Shown: one piece after another, positions 51,977 through 64,000 of the stretch | How the letters are laid out: every line of letters starts with the position of its first letter | Numbering within the stretch: position 1 is the stretch's first letter | Source of the DNA: Zonotrichia leucophrys gambelii | Taxonomy: Eukaryota > Chordata > Aves > Passeriformes > Passerellidae | Reading direction: 5' to 3' | NCBI RefSeq assembly: GCF_028769735.1 | Contig: NC_088173.1 | Span: forward strand, 22,570,038-22,634,037 | DNA length: 64,000 bases | Translations under genes and position numbers: made by a program | Notes under the pieces: model-generated | Seen by the model: only the letters and a program-made list of their open reading frames with translations | Databases searched by the model: none | Told to the model about the DNA's origin: nothing

Positions 51977-52462
51977 GAAACGCAGAATCATTAAGGTTGG
52001 AAAAGACCTCCAAGGTCATTCAGTCCAGCTTTTGACTCAACACTATAATTTCAACTAAATCAGAGCACTAATCAGAGCCATGTCCAATTGTTTTCTGAAT
52101 GCTTCCAGGGATGATGACTCCACCATTTGCTTGTAGAGCCCATTCCAATGCCTAACCACCCTTTTAGTGAAGAACTTCTTCCTGGTGTCCAACCTAAACT
52201 TCCTTTGGTGCAGCTTGAGGCTGTGTCCTCTCATCCTATCCCTTGTTCCCTGAGAGAGGAAGCTGAGCCCCACCTGGCCATGACCTCATTTCAGGCAGTT
52301 GTGGAGATTGATAAGGTCCCCCCTAAGCCTCCTTTTCTCCAGGCTTCAGCAGCTTCTCAAAAGATTTACTGTCTAGATGATTCACCGGCCCCTCTGCCTC
52401 TCCCTGGACATGCTCCAGCACCTTAACGTCCTTCCTGAAGTGGGGGGCCTAGGACTAGTCTG
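51977..52462 (-). mobile_element. CR1 LINE fragment, about 0.5 kb (minus strand)
   Basis: Read on the minus strand, this is a classic avian CR1 3' part. It starts at about 52462 in the region encoding the end of the reverse transcriptase, passes GAGAAAAGGAGGCTTAGGGG, and encodes the well-preserved C-terminus HQRKFRLDTRKKFFTKRVV and RHWNGLYKQMVESSSLEAF (about 52100-52210). It ends in the 3' UTR with GGAGGTCTTTTCCAACCTTA and a terminal GATTCTG word at about 51983. It lies inside the putative intron 51463-53644, opposite to the putative gene. It is 5'-truncated and not functional. Of the three CR1 copies its C-terminal coding part looks best preserved, suggesting it is the youngest. Confidence 0.92.
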
Positions 52463-52985
52463 AATCTGAGATGTAAAGTTGCTGCTAATGGGGCACACAA
52501 CCTATCTTGTGCATGCACCACCAGCAGTAGAGCTGCAGGCAGGATAGGCTTCAAAAGGCTATTCAAAGGGCTCATGTTTTTCAAGTAGAATTTTTGACAG
52601 CTATTAAGGCAGCTAAACTGCATTTTTAGAAGAGATTACATTTCATTTAGCTTTTATTTATCTGTTTTCTTATGCAAGTAAACAAGTTTTGTGTTGCCAG
52701 GGTTGCTTAACCACTCCTCTGATGATAGAATGACTTATGAAAATCTATGATTCAGGCAAGATCTTGCAAAGGTTTGTGGCATCTCATGCTTACTAAAAAG
52801 GAAAGACTGATATATTTTTCAGCACTGTTGACACTTGTACAAAAATAAGCTTTTGTGCCCTGCTACTGAAATGCCCTGTAATGGCCACATTTAAGTCGTT
52901 GCAATGGCATGACTATGCTCTAGAACTGTGAACAGGGAAATTGCTTATCTGAGGCAATGGATTTTTGCTTCAGCCTATTCCAGGG

Positions 52986-53000
52986 AAAAAAAAAAAAAAA
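52986..53000 (+). repeat. Poly(A) run, 15 nt
   Basis: An uninterrupted A run between two GG dinucleotides. No retroposed sequence is recognisable upstream. Confidence 0.9.
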
Positions 53001-53644
53001 GGAAAAAGTCCTTAAACTGATGAATAAAGTGATATATGTAAGCAAACTACTAATTATTCATTCTAAAAATGCTCTCTCCATGGGCATAGGGAATAATAGC
53101 AAATTATCCTAATCAGAAATTGGATAGACTGCAATTTGTATACCATAACACAGAATGAAGACTGAAAAAATTTGGGCAGCCTGGCAACACTTCTTTGCAC
53201 TCCTTATGTTTCATAAATTATTGAATCATACAGCAGCAACTTACTGGGCTGAATTTGCCAGGATTTTATCTATTAAAATATCTTCCCCAATCTAGTTCAA
53301 GAGAATAAAGCAGCATTCTAATAATTGCATAACCTTTAAAACAGACTAGTCATTTAAAACTAATTAGTATTAGTGGGGTTCTCCTCCATATCAGGTCTTT
53401 TTTAAATTTTTAAAAAATCATAAGGAAGTAAAAGTTGGTAGCAAGTACGTTTTTTTCTGACAAAAGGAAAACGTAAAGGCTGCTGCTATGTTTTCAACTA
53501 CATTATGTATATTCAGAGAAAAATAGAGAAAAAATACACTGAAAACAGACCAAAATTCTTTGTGTAACAATGAAAACAGTATAGAATAAAGTCAGAATAT
53601 GCAACAAACCAGCAGGAAAATGACAACGTGTTTTCTTTCTGCAG

Positions 53645-53724
53645 AGCACAGTGACAGCTACAAGGAGCCCTTCTTGCTGATCCTGATCTTTGCTTCTCTC
53701 TCTACAGCCATCCTTTCACTTTGA
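53645..53724 (+). CDS. Candidate terminal coding exon with hydrophobic C-terminal tail
   Basis: A good acceptor (GTTTTCTTTCTGCAG, AG at 53643-53644) precedes a frame ending in TGA at 53722-53724. Entered in phase 1, as the candidate exon at 51381-51462 would supply, it encodes a short polar segment EHSDSYKEP and then FLLILIFASLSTAILSL directly before the stop. A polar spacer followed by about 17 hydrophobic residues at the extreme C-terminus is the pattern of a GPI-attachment signal; a tail-anchor-like membrane segment is the alternative. A second acceptor-like AG is at 53706-53707, and a donor-like GTAAGC at 53764 lies after the stop. I saw no canonical AATAAA in the next few hundred bases. 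The protein is not recognised, and membership of one gene with the upstream block is an inference from phase. Confidence 0.4.
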
Positions 53725-56700
53725 ATTCTGAAAACCAGAAACCTTCTCCCACATTATCTGTGGCATAATGGTAAGCAAGGGAGAGCTGTCCTCTTAGCTT
53801 AGAAACAGCCCTGAATGAATGCAGCTCCCATCTGATGCTCAGCAACACTCAAACTTCTCCAGTCCACAGCACAGAAGGAAATTGTCACTAGCTGCCAGAA
53901 AAAGATCAGGTTTGTTTCTCTGAAGCATGACCTGGTTGCAATTGTGAAGTTTGACCAATATGAAAAAAATATGGAGTTTATTTCTTTCTCAATTGAGCAA
54001 AGTGTGCAAAAATAGACTTGATGTCAGGGTATGTCCAGAGATATCTATTATTTTATATTCTATCCTTTAATGTCATATATTTGATCAGGAATTTACACAG
54101 CTTCTAGGATTCTTTCCCCAACTTGCTTTTCTGTATTTTGTCTTAAACTGACATTACCTCACTAAAGCTTTAGGAGCTCTATCAAAAGACACTTACACAA
54201 ATTGCTGCTGCCTGTGATGGCATGGAAGTCTTGTGCTGCAGTGGGTTGTCTGCCTGGGTCATGCAGGATGATGTGCAATTACCTAAATGCTCTTTACCTT
54301 TCTCTCAAAAAGTAGGGCTTAATCAAAAGTAATAGTGGGTTGTCAGTGGTCAATAAGTTGTGCTTTGAGCTGGCCTGGTTTTCTTCTGAGTCAAGCTATG
54401 TTCATGAAACACTGAGTTTTGCTTCATTTCATCTGTGATTTAAAACCTTTGGAGGATTGAAAAGTGGTAGTTTAAAGGAAATTAGCAAAAATGGTTTCAA
54501 TGAAATACCATGACCTATGAAGTACATGTTGAATAAGATGAATTAATTTTTTTCCCTGGCCTTACATGATGTTGTGAAACTATGAGGCAAATAGCAAGCA
54601 GTCTGGCATTGCTGTGTGCATCATGATAATTGTTGGAGCTGTTTCCCCATGTGGCAGCCTTCATACTTACTGACTAAAACCAGTTAACTCAAATCTAGCT
54701 TCTATTAAAAATTCACTCTACAGATCTTCTAGGCTGACTCTTCTCTTTGTGAGAAGAGCTTTAAAATAGTTTTTCTATTTAAAATTATTTCATATTTATG
54801 CCAAAATATTGACATGGTATCTAAGCTTTAGACAACTGTTTAAAAGTTACCTTATTAAAGGCTAAGCTGGCAACATGCAAAGGATTTATTTTATTTTTCA
54901 ATAAGGTTTTATTCTTTGCATCTCACTTGATGGCTCTGCTCAGCAGGAATTTTGTTTCGTGGGATGGGTGGAGATGATCCCAAGCTAACTTGGGGTTGGT
55001 TGTGAAGACAAAATGTGCTTTGAGCAAATGCAGTGCAGCGACTCCAACTCGTGCCTCTGCCAAAGGAAGTGCACTTGAGTGACAGTGCACAGTCAGGTCA
55101 GCCTTGTCAACCTCTGCACCCACCTGAGCTAAAAACCAGGGCTGTGACACTCACATGGATTTTCCCACTCTCTTTGACCCTTGAATGGGGCAAATTTCCA
55201 CAGCAGCTTTCAAACTAAAGAATCTTACCAGACTCTGTAAAAGGATATAGTTTATTGTGGCTAAAAAGGAAATTTTAATGTGAGATTCTGGAGGACTAAC
55301 ACAAGCTGAGCATTTTCATACAACTAGAAAATTATACAAGTGAAGTCCTCTCTTCCCTTCAGGATACCACAGATTACTACCATTTCTGTATCAGAAATGC
55401 AAGTGATAAATCACACCTTAAAAATATGTTCAGTCTTTCTGCAAACTCCACTGGATGATTTTGCAGGCAACATTTTAAATTATGGAAGCTAAGGGTTTGG
55501 TTGGAATAAGTTTCTGTTTCATATTCTACTTTGTACTCAGGAGCAATGATACTTATCTGGAGTCAAGTAGGTCTTTACCTCAGCATGACTAGTGTTGCAA
55601 AATGTTGAGTTTTCTCAAAAGCCTCACCTCCTGAAACTGTAATTGCACAAGCACCTCAGTTTTCTAGGTCAGTGTTGGAAAGAGAAAAGAGAAAAAAATA
55701 ATGTGAACATATCCCTGGGGGCAATTTCCCATTACTTTTAAACCGGCACATTATCATTGCTGTATAATTTTTTTTAATAATTCACTTTGTTAATTTTTGT
55801 TAATCATTAAACTGTTGGGAAGTCTCACCAGCAGAAGAGTATTATATGTGTCGTGTCGAAGTGTGAATGGCTTTTAATGGTTAGATCAATTTTCCAACCT
55901 CAGTGTATTCGGCTGAGGCCAACTACAGCTGGAACAGAATATATCATCACTGAAATAGTTAGCAATGAAATAATACAAATAGTTTATGATTTCAGCCAAT
56001 CTGGAACTGAAATTCAGGCAGTTGTCAAAAAATCTAGTTACCTATCAGCCCCTTCCAAAAGAAGATTTTTTCCATTTGGGAAACAGTCTTCATAAAAGCT
56101 GATATGTCTGGGAGGAACACATGGAACCAGTTGATGGTCCCAGTCTATTCAAAGCTTTTAGCAACTGGGAACTTCTGCAAGCTTCTACTTGGGAGCAGTT
56201 GCAACCATAGTTTCCAGAACAGCATTATGTTTGTGAAGCTTGTCTTGGGGTGATCCTATTAGTTGTAGGTCTTGAAAGTTTAAAAAAGTGTTGAAGAGCT
56301 TTTAACACTTGTTTCCATGACATCATGCAGCAGCTGCATTTCAAGCAGATCAATGCAATCTCTTTTGTATTATCAGACAGAAGCGTATAAAACATGCCTT
56401 AATTAAGCCACATGCTTAATTTAATTTAAGCCTGCCTTTAAACAAGCTGCACCTTGCAATGCACATAGTCACCACCACAGGCCTGGTAGCTGAAGTGGGA
56501 GCTAACCACTGAGAAATGAGCAGAAACATGGCAATCACGTGAAATTCCTGTAGCTTGGGTGTCAGAAACCAAAGTGCAAGGGAGGAGTTTCTGTCTACTT
56601 GAGATCTGTACCCTAAGCCCTCCCCAGATTTTAGCCAAGATACAGGGCACTGAAATTATTTGGTCCCATAGTGTCCGCTATGACAGGAGCAGTTTTCCTT

Positions 56701-57928
56701 GGAATGCAGAAAATTTTGCATCTTCTTTACACACCGGACTAAATTCCAGAGGATGAAGGTGGTCATGGAGTACAGATAATGTGTCACAAAATCATCTCTA
56801 TTCCGCTCAGAGCACTTCTATCCTTTTGCTGATTTCTCAAGAGCTAATTAATAATACCAGTTTCTAAACTAAATGGCTGCTCTTTCTTTATGTTTGTATC
56901 AAAAATTTTTGCTCATCTCAGCAGTTAAATATGCTACATTGTTTTGGACTTTGCAGGCAAATAATTTTGAGTGCAGTTCTGGTTTTCTTTAAGTAAACAA
57001 GAAAGAAGAAGTCTTTAGGGTTGGTATTGCTTTCATAATATGAAGATAATTTTACATATCTATGTGCAATAGCATCAATAAGCTCTGTATTTGTGGTTCT
57101 TTTTAAAACATACTGTGCTGAACAGTCAAAATATGTTGTTCTTTATGTGGACTATTATTTTTCTCATAATGATGGACTGAGGTCCATCTAATCTGATTTT
57201 GCCATCATTTATAGTATAATTTCAGTGGAATGGAAATGACAACCTTCACTCTCCTTTTTCTTCCTGAAGATTTTTATTTCTTTGTAGTATTTTTGTCTTC
57301 TTTTTTTTTCCTGTTTGATGATTTGTATTTAATAGGGCATTTTACTTTTGCATTTTCCATTCTGCTATAAATACTGTTGATTAATGCTGGAACACTGCCA
57401 GACAAGCTTGCAGTAGAAGGGCTGTGCAATTCTTAAATGTTCTGCATAAATATTCCTGACAAGGAGCCCACTCCTCCTCAGCACCTCTTCCACTGGAGCT
57501 GCTGATCAAGGGAAGCACTGACCATCTGTGATGGGAATGTCAGAAGTGTATTGCTATGTTTTCTAAGAAATATAATTATCCTCTTGAAAAATAAGGCCTG
57601 ATACAGCTTGGGAACTGCACAGCACAGTGTGATATTTTTGCAGTGTGCAGAACTTATGGTCTTGATTCCCCATGACTGTTAAAAGGGTGATAATTGCTGA
57701 ATGCCTTCTGTTACTTCCTCTCCTCTCATTAGCTTGGTTTGACTTAAAGGCAGTCCCAGTGACATCTTGGCTGAAAATCATGTAAAATATGGTAAGTGGG
57801 TGTTCTGAATTAAATGGTTTGTTTTCCTAAAGATCATTAAAGTATCTGCTAGCACATTCCAGGCTTACCTAACCCCAGTGAAAGAACTGACATACTTTTG
57901 TGACATTTGGTTGAAAACACATTTACTC
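53725..57928. other. Non-coding DNA, possible 3' UTR in first part
   Basis: If the exon ending at 53724 is real, its 3' UTR starts here; an ATTAAA at about 54854 is a possible poly(A) signal, but this is unsupported. Otherwise no gene is recognisable. Short open frames, such as 80 codons at 55853-56095, lack splice or domain support. Confidence 0.5.
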
Positions 57929-58000
57929 AGGTCAAAGATCAGGTGACAGATGAAGATTAAATTAATAAATCCATCTGCCTTTTAATTCTCGTGTGACTGT
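57929..58000. promoter_or_regulatory. Possible conserved regulatory element (motif cluster)
   Basis: A DR1-like nuclear-receptor site (AGGTCA-A-AGATCA, 57929-57941) is followed by AGGTGACAG with a MEIS-like TGACAG (57944-57949), then AGATTAAATTAATAAATCC with homeodomain TAAT cores and TTTTAATTC near 57980-57988. The density of different developmental-factor words in 70 bp is what conserved non-coding elements often show. The motifs are short and could be chance; only alignment with other birds would tell. Confidence 0.25.
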
Positions 58001-61000
58001 TATTTTATAAGCCAATCTTGGAAATGTTGTGCTTCAATTTGAGTAAAATCAATCTGTATCAGTAACATCACCTGATGCATCTGTGTGAGTCCTTGTATGG
58101 ACGGTATGACTCTGAATTAAAACATTTCCATGAATTTCACATTCTCTTCAGCTCACTTCACAAAGCCATGAGATGTTTTCAGAAAAAAAATATTAACACA
58201 GTCTAAGTAAGAAATTATTATGTCTGGATAAATATTGCATATCAAACCTCCAGGTTTTCCATTCTTGCCATCCAATGCCTGCAGAGTCTTAACCAATTTT
58301 CATGAGTGGGAAGTAAAAAAAACAACAGTTAGAATATGAATGTCCAATAATGATTTTTAGCAATACAGCCCTAGCCTGTGGTTTCCTTTGTGAAAACAGC
58401 ATAGCTGATAAAAATCATGGCAATTTTCGTGAAAAACATAATCCATCCCTAAGATAAAACAATGATAGTCCAAGATTGAAAAATTACTGAAGAAACAGCA
58501 GTGAATTAACAAAAATTGCTTTACAGCAACACATGTTTAACACCAGTGAGTCTAGGGTAGATCCAAAATCAAGAGACATTGGAACTTTGTATTGTAATCA
58601 CATTTTGGGGTAGTGCCTTATGACAGTTCCTCACTAGAATGTGTTTGCAGCTATTTAAAGTACTATTGAATGAAAGCAACATTTACTGGACCTGAATTCT
58701 GATCCATTCCAAATTGTCCTTTCTGTGCCAGACATTTTGTAGGAGTAATATTCTAACACAGTTCCTACAGTTTTCCTATGTGTGCAAGCAAAATTATCAC
58801 AGGAAAAAGAAATGGACATTTAAGAGTGCAAACTGGAATGGCATGAATTATCTCTGATATGTGCTGAGCACCCCAAAACAGCCTTGAAAGAAAAAGTACT
58901 GAAGCTGAAGTGGTTTCAGGTGGCTGCAATATCAACTCTTCTCAAGCATGATTTGAACTACACTCAAGGGAAAATTTTAATTATGCTCTTCAGGCATTTT
59001 GCCCCATGACATCAATTAATATTGACAGAAGACATGTGCATGCATGCCTATCATGGACCTCATCCTGTAACTTCATGCCACCACTAAGAACTGGTGTCTG
59101 CTAGAAGCAGCCTTCTGACTCATTCTGTTAGTGGAAAGGGTTTTATTGCTACTACATTGAAAGAGTCATTGTAATGTTTTTTTCTGTAATCTCAAGGCAG
59201 CAAATGCTGTTCAAATGACACAGAACAGCCAAGTGCTCAGACTTTATTTCTTTTTATGTGGACAAGTGGACACAGTTTAGCTGTTAATACCAGTTAGCAT
59301 AGCACAAGGACATTCCAGTGTAAGAAAAAAACCCCCAACCACCTGTGATTTCATTTGAAACACAATAATGATCCATAAATATGTCTAATCCTTTCTGAAA
59401 AGTATGATTGCCATGCCCCAAGTAGGAATTTTCACAAGCCACACTGGAAACAGATTTGGTTTTTGCAGCACTGAAAGTAGTTGAATGAAGTGACAATTGC
59501 AGGACATGACACTGAATCAACCTCATCTTTAGGTGAGGGCTGGAAACATACTTTTTTTGGGGAAAAATTGAGGAAATTTTCAAATTAAAGTGAATTTGGG
59601 AACTCTGCCCTGTGACACTGGACAACACCTGCCTTAGGAAGATGAGAAGTCAATGGGGAAAGAACTTTGCTCTTTGACTCTTTAAAGAGAGAGGAATTAT
59701 TGTCACCTAGATTTCTGTTTGGAGCCTTTAAAATTTTGTATGTGTGAAATGTGTGAAAATATGTATTAATAAAAGGCATAATAGAAACCCATTACTCTGA
59801 CCAGCATATAGAGAAAAGTAATCCTTCTCTTTCAGAAGCTGTATTTGCCAGACAAGTAGCTCCGTGAGCATGATACTTAAATATTCTTATAGCATGTACT
59901 CCATTTTCCTAAAGGGAGTGGCTATATGTGATTCAAGCTTTTGTATCCTTATCTTCCTAGGCTAAGTCAGACGTACCCTACTAGACTCTGTTTTTAGGTT
60001 GTTTAATATAATTGAAGGTTGGGTGACTATGTGTGTGACACATAATCAGTGCCTAATAAATAGGCAGCCTGTTTTTACTGGCCAGATTCCCAGGGTGCAG
60101 ATCAGTGACATGCATTTCACTGCCTTTAAAGTCTATTTAGGATCAAATAAAACTCATCCTTGCATAAAGGTCCTGTGCAGATGCTTTCGTGACAGCGATG
60201 GCTCTTTAGATCCCAGAGCAGTAGCAAAAGGACAGTCAAACCAGCTCTGTGTTTAACATCCTTCACCCTCTGCTCACCTGCTGGTCCAGGCTGAGTGCTT
60301 GGCTCTAGTCAGCTGCTTGGAAAAGGAACTTCAGGGTGCTCATTCTCCTGCAAAATAAAAAATAAATCTGAAAGTATGCAGTGGATGGATTATGAGAAAC
60401 AGTGATTGGGGATTCTCATTCAGCTTTTCTCACAAATTTTCAGAATCTGTACTTTGAGGTAAATCAGCCTTGAGTCACTGTGTGTGGCTGTCAATGTAAG
60501 AGGAGAAATACACGACAAAAAGGTACATGCATTTTAAAAGAATGGTTGAGATTTAGCTTTACTGTGCATACTGTCCTGGTATAGAAGCCTTCTCAGTTTT
60601 TATCAGCATTTATGGAATGTTCCTCTTCCAAAAACAAGGCTTTTAAAATGGCAAGTACAGGGCCTTAGCCCTCAGGATTTCAAAGCTTCACTTTCTTTCT
60701 ACATTTGTGACTAACTCTGATGTGTGAATTCCATAGTATCAAGTATCCCTGCTGTTGTAGCAATGTGTCTTACACTGCTAACAATTTACACATGAGTATC
60801 TCCTTTGCATATTTGGAAAATAACTTTGAAATGCCTCCATAAAACGTTAAGAAACCCTTGCTTTCTCTTAAATAAAGCCACATGTAGTGACATTTTTTTA
60901 TTTCTGCTAGAAGGCAATTTTTTAAGCTCTTTAAAATCTTTGTCTGTGTAAAAATGTCACTAAAGTAGCCAAAGAGTGTATGTTAAAAGTTTAAGAAGGG

Positions 61001-61955
61001 AAATTTGTATTGCACATAGTCCATTAGAAAATCTTTCCACTTAGACTGATGAAGAAGATTTAGGATTTTTCCTGCTTGTATTAATTCAGAGAGTAATAGT
61101 GGACCAGAATGGATATTTATATAATGTGCAGATAAATATTGCAGCTTTCAAAAACAGATTTGCCAAAGTATTTGTCAAAGTATTTGAAAGCCTCGTTGAG
61201 TTCAGTTTTCTAGCATGCTTGGAAAGAGAAGCGAAAATCTGTAAAAGCAGGTATTATTCTCCTGTCTACCTCAACCTAAATTTTTGGGGGACTAACCTGG
61301 TCACCTTCTCCTTTTCCACTGCATGTTCCAGACTTCATATAAGCAGTTGATTCTGAATATTCAGCACTGCTTGCCTATAGGAAAGTCACTGGTGAAAAAT
61401 ATTACACCGGCTTGATGGTGAGCCCTCTGAACTGCTGAAGTCAGCATTTGATATCCTTTGTAATATGACAAAATTGCTATTAAGAAGTTGCAATGGTGGC
61501 TAAGGATGCAAAAGAATGACCTGAGGAGCTGTAGGATCTCAGTGTGATATCAAGGTCAAGCAACACAATCAGAAATGCTGCTGTGGGATGTGAAGATTAT
61601 TAGCTGAAGAACATAAGTGCAATTAATGTCAGTCAATGTGATTGTTTCATTTAATTGAAAACCACTCATGTCAAATAAACCAGTCTATCAAATAATCATG
61701 ATTCCACAAGGAGACAGAAAAACTGCTTTAGTCTAATAGTCTTTGTGCTGTGTGTTGTAACTGCAAGAAAGTGAATCTCATTGTGAGGTCATTTAAAATT
61801 ATGAACAGCTCAGCTTTACAGTGATCTATTATCCCATGTGGTGATTAGCTTGCAGGTAGCTCCAGCATTAGTGCTGCAGCCAACAAATGTCAATGTCCCT
61901 TTCTGAATACTTTGTTTTTCAAATATAAAGCTCTCTCTTTGTCATCTCTTGGCAG
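58001..61955. other. Non-coding DNA, no gene supported
   Basis: AT-rich DNA without recognisable elements. A T-rich acceptor-like tract at about 59985-59998 is followed by an 85-codon open frame (59999-60256) without donor or domain evidence. Confidence 0.5.
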
Positions 61956-62153
61956 CTAACTTGCAAGTACACAGAGATCTACTGAACTCATGTGATCTCT
62001 TGTCTTTGCACCTTCTGCAAAATCTTTGCTTCCACTACCAATATAATCACCCCATTATTCCATTGCTCCAGAACACCAGTGGCAATTTCCCTCCCACCTG
62101 TGAGGCCAAACAGAACTGTTGTTCTTCTGGTAACACTGAAATGGTAATTTCAG
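61956..62153 (+). CDS. Candidate internal exon, 198 bp, phase 1-1
   Basis: A pyrimidine-rich acceptor (CTCTCTTTGTCATCTCTTGGCAG, AG at 61954-61955) and a TTTCAG/GTAAAC donor (62154) enclose 198 bp that are open throughout in one frame, entered in phase 1 and left in phase 1. It encodes 66 residues with a leucine-rich first half (LLNSCDLLSLHLLQNLC), a middle NHPIIPLLQNTSGNF containing an N-glycosylation-type NTS, and CEAKQNCCSSGNTE near the end; five cysteines in all. Phase 1-1 exons are typical of extracellular modules, but I recognise no module. The frame also stays open upstream to 61949 and past the donor to 62284, so a chance open frame remains possible. Confidence 0.3.
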
Positions 62154-64000
62154 GTAAACAATTGAGAGAACTCTGTAATGTTCCAGCAAGTCAGGATGCA
62201 TCTACACCAGTGTACAAAAAGAAGAGAGAAGGGAATCTCCTAATCTCCCCTAATTTTTTTTTTTTTTCCCACTTTGTGGAATGATTTTGGAGTATATGAG
62301 AAAGATTAATTCCTGTTGAATAAAAACTGAAAGGATGCACTCTGACAGCAACATGCATTAAGTTCAGGGTTATAGTTGCAGAGTTGATGTCAGATTGCCA
62401 GCACCAGCTACTTTGTGCTGCAGACCTACCACACTGATGCAGTCATGCCTCCCAGATTTCCTCAAAATCATGTGTCACATTATCAAAAATGAGGTCATAC
62501 CTAAATTTTCATGGCTGCATTTTTATATCTTATCTCACATTACACTGTAAGATTTATGTGGTTGCTTCAATGGAACAAAATTAATTTAGTTGATAAGGGA
62601 AATGGGTATGAAGGTATTACATTATCTGAAAAGGACAGTTAGATTAATAGATTGGTTAATAAGAGACCATATTGAAGATAACAAATTAACCAGCAATAGT
62701 CAAGAAAGCTGAGTGACCTTGTTGCCCTAGCATCCTAGCTAGGATTTGTGAAGCTGCCTAATGGCTTCTGTGTCTTTATTCCAAATATTGCTCCTGACTA
62801 GAGTTCTGACAGATCAGGGTAGGAGCAGGGAACTGTAATTATTTGTGCCTTTGTGTTGTTTGATCCCCTTACTTCCAGTGGATAAAAACTGAATAGTTTT
62901 TCAGTGTCAGTTTCTTTCCTTCTTACTGGCCCTGTACAGTGGATGGTGGAATAAGTTTTCAGAGGAGTGTTTCTACTCCTGTTTTGAATATTTTATTTAA
63001 ACATTCTGTGATATTTGTATAAAATTTATGAGTGACAGAAAATAACAGTTTTGGGAGTTCAAACACACTATGTTAGAAACAACTAACTGGGTTTGCCAGA
63101 TCAGTTTTTTGTTTACATGTTCTGGCTGACTGCATAAGTGCTTTTCTGTGGTAGTAGATGGGTTTCCATGGATCATAAGTACATCTCCCTTTAAATGTAT
63201 TTAAGCTGCTAAATAGACAATCTTAGTCATCGACACTAAAACCCTTTCTTCACAGAAATTTTATTTCCATGTATATTTTGATTTTTTTTTTTACTCAAAA
63301 AGAAAGAGTCAAAACCCACCATGTTTTAGTCAAATGAAACTTAGATGAGCTTTCACCCTATCTAGAAATATTTGATTTTGCCTGCAATAATTTTTTGAAA
63401 CATCCAATGAACACAAAAATTCTATTGCTTACATGAGTGTTGTGTACAGTATGCTAGACAGGAAAATTGACTTTATTTGAAATGCTTTCATCTTGAAGAT
63501 TTTCCAGGACTAGAAGCTGTAGTAGACAACTATTTTGAGTACACAACTATTGCCTCATGGAATTTAATCTCGATGGCAATCCTGGAATCAAAATTCTGTA
63601 TGTAGGTGGCTTTTGTTCGTAGGTTTTTGTTTAGTTCAGATACAGCACAATAAAATAACACTAAAATAATAAAAGGCTTTCTGTCAATTCAACAAAGCAT
63701 TTTATTTTTTTCTAAAGATCATGCAACATTGCCATTATCAGCTTTGAAAATCTGAAGGGTATACAAATCTTCGAAGGATTTCTGGTCCACACAAATATCT
63801 CTGTAACACACATGACTGCAGAAAGCCATGGTGGTGCTGCATCATGCAGGCATCTTCTTGCAAATTTCTGTCTTTACATTTGTACTTTTGTTTTTCGTTT
63901 CCCCTGTCCTCCTTCCCCAATCAGCATATAAAAACTGAAACAATTTAGTAAAAGCTAAATGATCAGAAGAAAAGTGAGCTTAAAGCTCCATTAACCAAGG
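62154..64000. other. Non-coding DNA to the right edge, no gene seen
   Basis: No gene recognisable. T runs occur at about 62256-62268 and 63282-63291. There is no mobile element that I can identify. Confidence 0.6.

Noticed and set aside
59999..60256. 85-codon frame following a T-rich AG
   Set aside because: No donor, domain or conservation evidence; kept only as a note.

Overview
The window looks like nuclear DNA of a bird, probably a songbird. The evidence is three 5'-truncated CR1 LINE fragments with avian-type 3' ends (9790-10095 +, 15285-15996 +, 51977-52462 -) and one solo LTR (47892-48237 +) that resembles the endogenous-retrovirus LTR families common in passerines. The rest is AT-rich, CpG-poor sequence with the homopolymer runs and microsatellites expected of vertebrate intergenic or long-intron DNA. 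There is no bacterial or viral gene organisation, no operon, no CRISPR array, and no tRNA or rRNA gene that I can recognise.

Layout. At the far left (78-285, +) is a good candidate for the last coding exon of a gene that enters from outside the window; its stop codon lies inside a short ATGA tandem repeat. From about 300 to 51,300 I see no confident coding sequence: this is non-coding DNA with two CR1 copies, a near-perfect 32-bp-arm hairpin (9649-9716), a compound AT/CA/T microsatellite (20204-20270), an AT-only inverted repeat (23293-23341), the solo LTR and a perfect 16-copy hexanucleotide array (48781-48876). One weak exon candidate lies at 30652-30769.

Between 51,381 and 53,724 (+) two exon-like blocks have strong splice signals and matching reading phase. 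Joined, the second would end a protein in a short hydrophobic tail like a GPI-attachment signal or a C-terminal membrane segment. I cannot name the protein. A third exon-like block of 198 bp with phase 1-1 ends lies at 61956-62153. The remaining right-hand DNA is non-coding and includes a stretch near 57929-58000 dense in homeodomain, MEIS-like and nuclear-receptor-like motifs that could be a conserved regulatory element.

No complete gene and no clearly new biological system is visible. The most checkable leads are the hairpin, the phase-matched exon pair and the left terminal exon. All exon calls rest on splice-site quality and open frames only; in AT-rich vertebrate DNA such blocks also arise by chance, and the confidences reflect that.
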